A stretch of 64,000 bases of DNA, taken from contig NZ_CP104578.1 in assembly GCF_036826855.1 (NCBI RefSeq), positions 7,436,501-7,500,500 on the forward strand, written 5' to 3'. Position 1 is the first letter of the stretch, and each line of letters opens with the position of its first letter. A model generated the notes under the pieces. The model was not told the DNA's origin. It did not search any database and worked only from the letters and a program-made list of their open reading frames with translations. This document shows, piece by piece, positions 58,891 to 64,000 of the stretch. Made by a program: the position numbers and the translations under genes. The DNA comes from Streptomyces sp. SJL17-4. GTDB taxonomy: Bacteria > Actinomycetota > Actinomycetes > Streptomycetales > Streptomycetaceae.

Positions 58891-60255
58891 TCAGTTCTGC
58901 TTCGAGCGGGCGTAGTTGAGCAGGAAGTGCGCCTCGGCGACCGACAGTCGCTCCAGCTCGTCCGGCGAGACGGACTCGTTGGGCGCGTGGATCTGCGCCT
59001 CCGGCTCGCTCAGACCGATCAGCAGGATCTCCGACTCCGGGTACAGCGAGGCAAGCGTGTTGCACAGCGGGATCGAGCCGCCCATCCCCGCCGTCTGCAT
59101 CTCCTGGCCGGGGTACGCGATCCGCATCGCCTCGGCCATCGAGGCGTACGCCGGGCTCGACGTGTCCGCCTGGAACGGCTGGCCCTGACCGACCTGTTCG
59201 AGCGAGACCCGGGCGTTCCACGGCGTGTGCGCCTCGATGTGCGCGAAGAGCAGCTTCGTCACCTCGGCCGAGTCCAGGCCCGGCGGCACCCGCAGGCTGA
59301 TCTGGGCACGGGCCGAGGACGGGATCGACGGGGTCGCCCCGGCCACCGGGTGGCAGTCGATGCCGACGACGGTGACGGCGGGACGCGCCCAGATCCGGTC
59401 GGCGACCGTACCGGCGCCCGGCAGCGACACCCCGGAGAGGACCTTGGCGTCCTGGCGGAAGTCATCCTCCGGGTACTGCAGCCCCTCCCACACCTGCTCG
59501 CCCGGCAGCCCGTCGATGACGGTCGAACCGTCCGGGCCGCGCAGCGAGTCCAGTACGCGAATGAGCGCGGCCAGCGCGTCCGGCGCCGCGCCGCCGAACT
59601 GACCGGAGTGCAGATTGCCCTCCAGGGTGTCGATCCCCACCCGGATCATCGTCATGCCGCGCAGGGTCGCGGTCACGGTCGGCAGACCCACCCGGAAGTT
59701 GCCCGCGTCGCCGATCACGATCGCGTCGGAGACGAGCAGCTCGGGGTGCTGCTCCGCGTACCGCTCGAGACCGCCGGTCCCCTGCTCCTCCGAACCCTCG
59801 ACGATCACCTTGACCGTCACGGGAATGCCGCCGTTCGCCTTCAGGGCGCGCAGCGCGAGCAGGTGCAGGATGAAGCCGCCCTTGCAGTCGGCCGTGCCAC
59901 GCCCGTACCAGCGACCGTTCCGCTCCGTCAGCTCGAACGGCGGGGTGAGCCAGGCGGCCTCGTCCAGCTTCGGCTGCACGTCGTAGTGCGCGTACAGAAG
60001 GACGGTCGGCGCGCCGACCGGGCCGGGCAGGATGCCGTACACGGCCTGCGAGCCGTCCGGGGTGTCGAGCAGGGCCACGTCCTGGAAGCCCTCGGCGCGC
60101 AGCGAGTCCGCGACCCAGTTCGCGGCGCCCTCGCACTCGCTGCGGGGCGCCACGGCCTCGTCCGCCACCGACTCGAAGGCCACCAGCTCCGTGAGCTCGG
60201 CCTTGGCACGGGGCATCAGGGACCGGACGGTCTCGGCGATCGGATTCGAGGTCAT
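58891..60255 (-). CDS. M20-family dipeptidase
   Basis: 454 aa. LLYAHYDVQPK holds the first zinc His and Asp; GRGTADCKGGFILHLLAL and VIVEGSEEQGTGGL give the bridging Asp and catalytic Glu; IDCHPVAGATPSIPSSA matches dimerisation, and the last His is in QIHAPNESVSPDE. It cleaves dipeptides. ATG 60255 with AGGAGC is chosen over GTG 60261. Confidence 0.93.
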   Translation of the reverse strand: MTSNPIAETVRSLMPRAKAELTELVAFESVADEAVAPRSECEGAANWVADSLRAEGFQDVALLDTPDGSQAVYGILPGPVGAPTVLLYAHYDVQPKLDEAAWLTPPFELTERNGRWYGRGTADCKGGFILHLLALRALKANGGIPVTVKVIVEGSEEQGTGGLERYAEQHPELLVSDAIVIGDAGNFRVGLPTVTATLRGMTMIRVGIDTLEGNLHSGQFGGAAPDALAALIRVLDSLRGPDGSTVIDGLPGEQVWEGLQYPEDDFRQDAKVLSGVSLPGAGTVADRIWARPAVTVVGIDCHPVAGATPSIPSSARAQISLRVPPGLDSAEVTKLLFAHIEAHTPWNARVSLEQVGQGQPFQADTSSPAYASMAEAMRIAYPGQEMQTAGMGGSIPLCNTLASLYPESEILLIGLSEPEAQIHAPNESVSPDELERLSVAEAHFLLNYARSKQN

Positions 60256-60420
60256 GGGCACGCTCCTGATGGGTGCGACGTTTACGACGTAAGGACGGCG
60301 TTCGGCGTATGTCGTGGTACGGCGAACGCACCGTCGATCCTACGGCGCGGGCCTCTGGCTACCGCGCCGTAGGATGCGTCAGGAGCAGACCACCGGTCGG
60401 ATCAGGAGCAGAAGGACATC

Positions 60421-62022
60421 GTGAGCAGCGAGCAAGCGGAGAACGCCGGTCCGGAGAACACCGCGCCCGAAGGCGCGGCTCCTGAGGGCATCACGGACGC
60501 GGTGTCGGACGAGGTCACGGACGCTGAGACGTCGCATGCACCGCATGACGGAGCGCCGGCCGAGGAGGCGTCGCTGGACGCCGTGGACGCCGTGGACGCC
60601 GTGGACGTTGGGACCGCCCTGGACGGTGCGGACGACGAGAACACCGAGGTCTGGGACGTCGTGGTCGTCGGCGCGGGCCCCGGCGGCGCGTCCGCGGCCT
60701 ACGCGGCGGCGGTGGCCGGGCGACGGGTGCTGCTCCTGGAGAAGTCCGAGCTGCCCCGGTACAAGACCTGCGGCGGCGGCATCATCGGCCCCTCCCGCGA
60801 CTGTCTGCCGCCTGGCTTCGAACTGCCCCTCCAGGACCGGGTGCACGCCGTCACCTTCTCCCTGGACGGCCGCTTCGCCCGTACCCGCCGCTCGCGGAAG
60901 ATGCTCTTCGGGCTCATCAACCGTCCGGAGTTCGACGCCCAGCTCGTCGAGCACGCCCAGAAGGCGGGCGCCGAGCTGCGGACCGGGGTCACGGTGACCC
61001 GCGTGGAGCAGCACGGCCCGGCGGTGCCGGACCGGCGGACCGTCGCCGTGGTCCTCGCCGACGGCGAGACGGTGCTCGCACGCGCGGTCGTCGGCGCCGA
61101 CGGCAGTGCCAGCCGGATAGGCGCGCATGTCGGGGTGAAGCTCGGCCAGGTCGACCTGGGCCTGGAGGCGGAGATTCCCGTACCGCCGTCCGTGGCCGAG
61201 GACTGGAAGGGCCGCGTCCTCATCGACTGGGGCCCGATGCCCGGCAGTTACGGGTGGGTCTTCCCCAAGGGCGACACCCTGACGGTCGGCGTCATCTCGG
61301 CGCGCGGCGAGGGCGCCGCCACCAAGCGGTACATGGAGGACTTCGTCGCCCGGCTCGGCCTGTCCGGCTTCGAGCCCACGATCTCCTCCGGTCATCTGAC
61401 ACGCTGCCGCACCGACGACTCGCCGCTCTCCCGCGGCCGGGTCCTCGTCTGCGGTGACGCGGCCGGGCTCCTGGAGCCGTGGACGCGTGAGGGCATCTCG
61501 TACGCGCTCCGTTCGGGCCGGCTGGCCGGCGAGTGGGCGGTGCGGGTCGCCGAGGCGAACGACGCGGTCGACGCCCGGCGTCAGGCCCTGAATTACGCCT
61601 TCGCCATCAAGGCCGGGCTCGGTGTCGAGATGGCCGTCGGCCGGCGGATGCTCGCCGTCTTCGAGCGGCGGCCAGGGCTGCTGCATGCGACGCTCACGGG
61701 GCTGCGACCCGCCTGGAACGCGTTCGCCGACATCACCCGGGGTTCGGCGACGCTCGGCGGCATGGTCCGCTCGAACGGCATGGCCCGCCGGGCCCTCGAG
61801 ATCCTCGACAAGCGCATGGACACCTCGTCGGGTGTCGGCCCGGCGGGCCGGGGCGTCGGCAAGGGCGAGCGGTCGGCACCCGAGGCCGATGAGAACGCGG
61901 GCGGGAAGCCCGATGCGACGCAGGCGAACGTGAAGGCGGACGGGCAGGCGGATGTGCAGGCCGACGTGAAGGTCGAGGCCTCCGCGAAGCCGGAGACACC
62001 CGAGGCCCCGGAAGTGGTCTGA
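60421..62022 (+). CDS. Geranylgeranyl-reductase-family flavoprotein
   Basis: 533 aa. FAD site DVVVVGAGPGGASAAYAAAV from about residue 79, CGGGIIGPSRDCLPPGF, then CGDAAGLLEPWTREGISYAL. It likely reduces isoprenoid double bonds (menaquinone or lipid tails) . The fold is flanked by an acidic low-complexity N-tail with DAV repeats (nine-base unit GACGCCGTG) and an acidic/Lys C-tail. GTG 60421 with AGAAGGACATC; TAGGAT at 60370 is a likely -10. Confidence 0.9.
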   Translation: MSSEQAENAGPENTAPEGAAPEGITDAVSDEVTDAETSHAPHDGAPAEEASLDAVDAVDAVDVGTALDGADDENTEVWDVVVVGAGPGGASAAYAAAVAGRRVLLLEKSELPRYKTCGGGIIGPSRDCLPPGFELPLQDRVHAVTFSLDGRFARTRRSRKMLFGLINRPEFDAQLVEHAQKAGAELRTGVTVTRVEQHGPAVPDRRTVAVVLADGETVLARAVVGADGSASRIGAHVGVKLGQVDLGLEAEIPVPPSVAEDWKGRVLIDWGPMPGSYGWVFPKGDTLTVGVISARGEGAATKRYMEDFVARLGLSGFEPTISSGHLTRCRTDDSPLSRGRVLVCGDAAGLLEPWTREGISYALRSGRLAGEWAVRVAEANDAVDARRQALNYAFAIKAGLGVEMAVGRRMLAVFERRPGLLHATLTGLRPAWNAFADITRGSATLGGMVRSNGMARRALEILDKRMDTSSGVGPAGRGVGKGERSAPEADENAGGKPDATQANVKADGQADVQADVKVEASAKPETPEAPEVV

Positions 62023-62080
62023 CGCCTGTTGGCGCACATGAAGTGAGAGAGGCGGACGGGCTCCGCCGCTCCGGCCGGTT

Positions 62081-62590
62081 TCACGCGGCGGGAGTGGTGG
62101 GGCCCGTCGGCGTGACGCGGAAGACGGGGTGCTTCGGCGCGATGGCACGCAGCTCCTCGTCGGAGGAGTCGGGGCCGACGCCGCCGAAGAAGACACCGAC
62201 CTCGGCCTTCCCGCGCTTGAGGTAGGCGCGCAGCAGCGCGGGCTTGTCGTTGTCGGACACCTCGACGACGGTGAAGTCCTGCACGTGCTTGCCGAGGATC
62301 AGCTGCCCGCCACCGGCGACCCGCATGTTGTGGGTCCACTGGACGTGGCCGCGGGGGGCCACGAGGTAGCGGTCGCCGTCCACCGTGAGGAGGTTGACGG
62401 GAGTACGGCGCCATTCGCCGCTCTTGCGGCCGCGGACGGCGAGGACGCGGGAGCCCCAGACGCTGTAGCCGCGACGGGTCGCCCAGGCGACGGTGCGGTT
62501 GAGGACGTTCACGGTGAACCAGCCGGGCTGCATGACGTGGGCGGCGGGGCTGGAGCCGGCGGGGCTGGAGTCGGTGGGCCGTGCGGACAT
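62081..62590 (-). CDS. Deazaflavin (F420)-dependent nitroreductase-family protein
   Basis: 169 aa. The DDN-like core is LAVRGRKSGEWRRTPVNLL, DRYLVAPRGHVQWTHNMRVA and GGGQLILGKHVQDFTVVEV. Family members use F420H2 to reduce nitro or quinone groups. ATG 62590 with CAGGAGGAACCC. Divergent from a TetR gene with repeated palindromes between, so probably its target. Confidence 0.9.
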   Translation of the reverse strand: MSARPTDSSPAGSSPAAHVMQPGWFTVNVLNRTVAWATRRGYSVWGSRVLAVRGRKSGEWRRTPVNLLTVDGDRYLVAPRGHVQWTHNMRVAGGGQLILGKHVQDFTVVEVSDNDKPALLRAYLKRGKAEVGVFFGGVGPDSSDEELRAIAPKHPVFRVTPTGPTTPAA

Positions 62591-62618
62591 GGGTTCCTCC
62601 TGCGGGGGATCAAAGTGT

Positions 62619-62682
62619 GAGCACTGCTCTCGCTTGATTCGAGTGTGCAGGAATCACCGCTCACAATCAAGAGCACTGCTCT
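62619..62682. promoter_or_regulatory. Repeated TetR-type palindromes
   Basis: GAGCA-C-TGCTC at 62619-62629 and AGAGCA-C-TGCTCT at 62670-62682, both perfect about a central C. Half-sites TGCTCT recur at 62696 and 62716. They cover the promoters of both divergent genes. Confidence 0.78.
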
Positions 62683-62723
62683 CATTTCGTATCGGTGCTC
62701 TGAAACTGGTTACACTGCTCTCC

Positions 62724-63419
62724 ATGACGACCGTTCGAGGAGCCCGCGCCCGCGCCCGTATCGAGATCACCGCCGCCATCAAGGACGAGGCCCGCACGCA
62801 GTTGGCCGCCGAAGGCGCCGCCAAGTTGTCCCTGCGGGCCGTCGCCCGTGAGCTGGGCATGGTCTCCTCCGCGCTCTACCGCTACTTCCCGAGCCGCGAC
62901 GAGCTGCTCACCGCCCTGATCGTCGACGCGTACGACGCGATCGGCGCCGCCGCGGAGAAGGCCGCCGCCGAGACCGCGGGGGAGCGGCCCCTGGAGCGGT
63001 GGACCGCCGTCTGCCGGGCCGCCCGCGCCTGGGCCGTCGCCCACCCGCACGAGTACGCCCTGATCTACGGCTCCCCGGTCCCCGGCTACAGCGCGCCCCA
63101 GGACACGATCGTCCCCGCCTCCCGCGTCGGTCTCGTCCTGATCGAGACGGCGCGCAGCGCGCACGCCGGCGAGGGCGTCGCCCCCCGCCCGCTCCCGGAA
63201 GGGCTCCGTCCCGAGGCCGCCCGGCTGGCCGCCGACATCGCCCCGGACCTCCCTCCGGCCCTCGCGGTCACGCTCGTGGCCGCCTGGTCGCAGCTCTTCG
63301 GACTGATCTCCTTCGAGGTGTTCGGCCACTTCCACAACATCGTCGAGGACCGCGACACGTTCTTCACGGCGGCCGCCCGCCGCCTCGGCCAGGACGTGGG
63401 CCTGCTGCCGCGCGGCTGA
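62724..63419 (+). CDS. TetR-family transcriptional regulator
   Basis: 231 aa. Helix-turn-helix AKLSLRAVARELGMVSSALYRYF; the C-terminal TetR_C domain contains YALIYGSPVPGYSAP and WSQLFGLISFEVFGHF. TACACT is 7 nt before ATG 62724, so the message is likely leaderless; the repeated palindromes upstream are its probable operators and also cover the divergent deazaflavin-dependent gene. Confidence 0.94.
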   Translation: MTTVRGARARARIEITAAIKDEARTQLAAEGAAKLSLRAVARELGMVSSALYRYFPSRDELLTALIVDAYDAIGAAAEKAAAETAGERPLERWTAVCRAARAWAVAHPHEYALIYGSPVPGYSAPQDTIVPASRVGLVLIETARSAHAGEGVAPRPLPEGLRPEAARLAADIAPDLPPALAVTLVAAWSQLFGLISFEVFGHFHNIVEDRDTFFTAAARRLGQDVGLLPRG

Positions 63420-63546
63420 GATCGCGCCACGGGCCTCGGCGCCCGCGCCTCGTACGGACGGGCCGCCGCCTACTCCGCCGGGAGTACGGGGGGCCACCCC
63501 GTCGGGCTGACGTCTCCACGGGCCCCTCACGGTTAGCGTGGCGGGC

Positions 63547-64000
63547 ATGGATCAGGAACGGAGGCGCGGGCGCGAGCACGGGCACGACGGCGCGAGGCCG
63601 ACACGCGAGCCGGGGGAGCGCCGGCCGCATGAGCACCGGCCGCATCAGCACCGGCCGCACGAGCGTCGCGCGCATGGGCTCCGGCGGCATGAGCTCCACG
63701 CGCATGAGCACCCGGACCGGGCGGCCGGCCGCGAGTGGGGCCGGTGGCAGCGCGGGGACGGCGGCAGCGGCCTGCCCTGGCGTTCCACGCTCCTGATCGC
63801 CGTGGTCGTCATGGCGGGGACCGGGTTCGCCGCGCGGAACCAGCCCGACCGGGAGGCGCTCGACGCGCTCGGGCGCGCCCTGCTGCTCCTCGGCGCGGCG
63901 CCCCTGCTGTTCCGTCACCGGTGGCCGGTACCGGTGGTGTTCGGCGTCGCGGCCGTCACCTTCGGCTATCTCCTGGCCGGCTACCCGTACGGCCCGGTGT
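63547..64000 (+). CDS. N-terminus of a sensor histidine kinase (partial)
   Basis: Open to the end of the window, 151 residues seen. After a His/Arg-rich stretch (HEHRPHQHRPHERRAH, from 15-bp repeats CCGGCCGCATGAGCA-like) come membrane helices (LLIAVVVMAGTGFAA, ALLLLGAAPLLF, VVFGVAAVTFGYLLAGYPYG) typical of NarL-type histidine kinases with a DUF7134 N-domain. The kinase core lies outside. TAGCGT 7 nt before ATG 63547 suggests a leaderless mRNA. The cytoplasmic His-rich start could bind metal. Confidence 0.75.
   Translation, partial: MDQERRRGREHGHDGARPTREPGERRPHEHRPHQHRPHERRAHGLRRHELHAHEHPDRAAGREWGRWQRGDGGSGLPWRSTLLIAVVVMAGTGFAARNQPDREALDALGRALLLLGAAPLLFRHRWPVPVVFGVAAVTFGYLLAGYPYGPV

Overview
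The window is high-GC actinobacterial chromosome, almost certainly Streptomyces. Third codon positions are strongly G/C, GTG and TTG starts are common, and several -10 hexamers sit 6-8 nt in front of start codons (leaderless messages). The content (ung, etfBA, DUF6421 and DUF6986 genes, LVIVD/DUF305 pair) is typical of that genus. No tRNA, rRNA, CRISPR array, phage or replication origin was found.

Layout. 1-0.85 kb: the end of a possible STAS protein, then a decayed IS5-type transposase that has broken into a small MGTDISG gene. 1-8.5 kb: a two-component system, a VanZ-like protein, an isochorismatase-fold hydrolase, two paralogous ArsR regulators around a STAS protein, an MBL-fold protein, and an AhpD-like gene behind a perfect CsoR-type palindrome.

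8.5-17.9 kb holds the main accessory region: a tightly packed, five-gene, minus-strand operon for a tryptophan-dimer (bisindole/indolocarbazole) natural product. In transcription order it encodes an extra FAD monooxygenase, a RebO/StaO/VioA-type tryptophan oxidase, a RebD/StaD/VioB-type chromopyrrolate synthase, a RebC/StaC-type flavoenzyme and a StaP/RebP-type P450. The four core enzymes should make an indolocarbazole aglycone. The fifth is an unassigned oxidative tailoring step. No halogenase, methyltransferase or aminosugar genes lie next to it. An AraC regulator/DUF2000 pair lies upstream.

19-43 kb is mostly ordinary chromosome: a PAS-GAF-SpoIIE phosphatase, a TOBE-domain regulator, Lrp/AsnC, a FAD-Rieske oxidoreductase, a DinB protein, a glycosyltransferase, a FUSC permease, a lactonase with a DasR-like site in front, a CbiX-like protein, a GlcNAc kinase, uracil-DNA glycosylase, an old-yellow-enzyme/ArsR pair with two operators, a DUF305 lipoprotein opposite an LVIVD protein, TetR, PAP2, an M56-like protease and DUF5134.

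43-64 kb: a conserved DUF6421-SDR-threonine-aldolase-type operon, a transglutaminase-like gene, a B3/4 protein, an acyltransferase, a thioredoxin-like protein, and a flavin reductase preceded by a 26-codon cysteine-containing leader peptide with an overlapping hairpin. Then come etfBA, a DUF6986 aldolase-like gene, a LacI/ROK divergent pair, a P-loop-Nudix fusion, an MBL hydrolase, an M20 peptidase, a geranylgeranyl-reductase-type flavoprotein, a deazaflavin-dependent reductase opposite a TetR gene with repeated operators, and the start of a histidine kinase running off the end.
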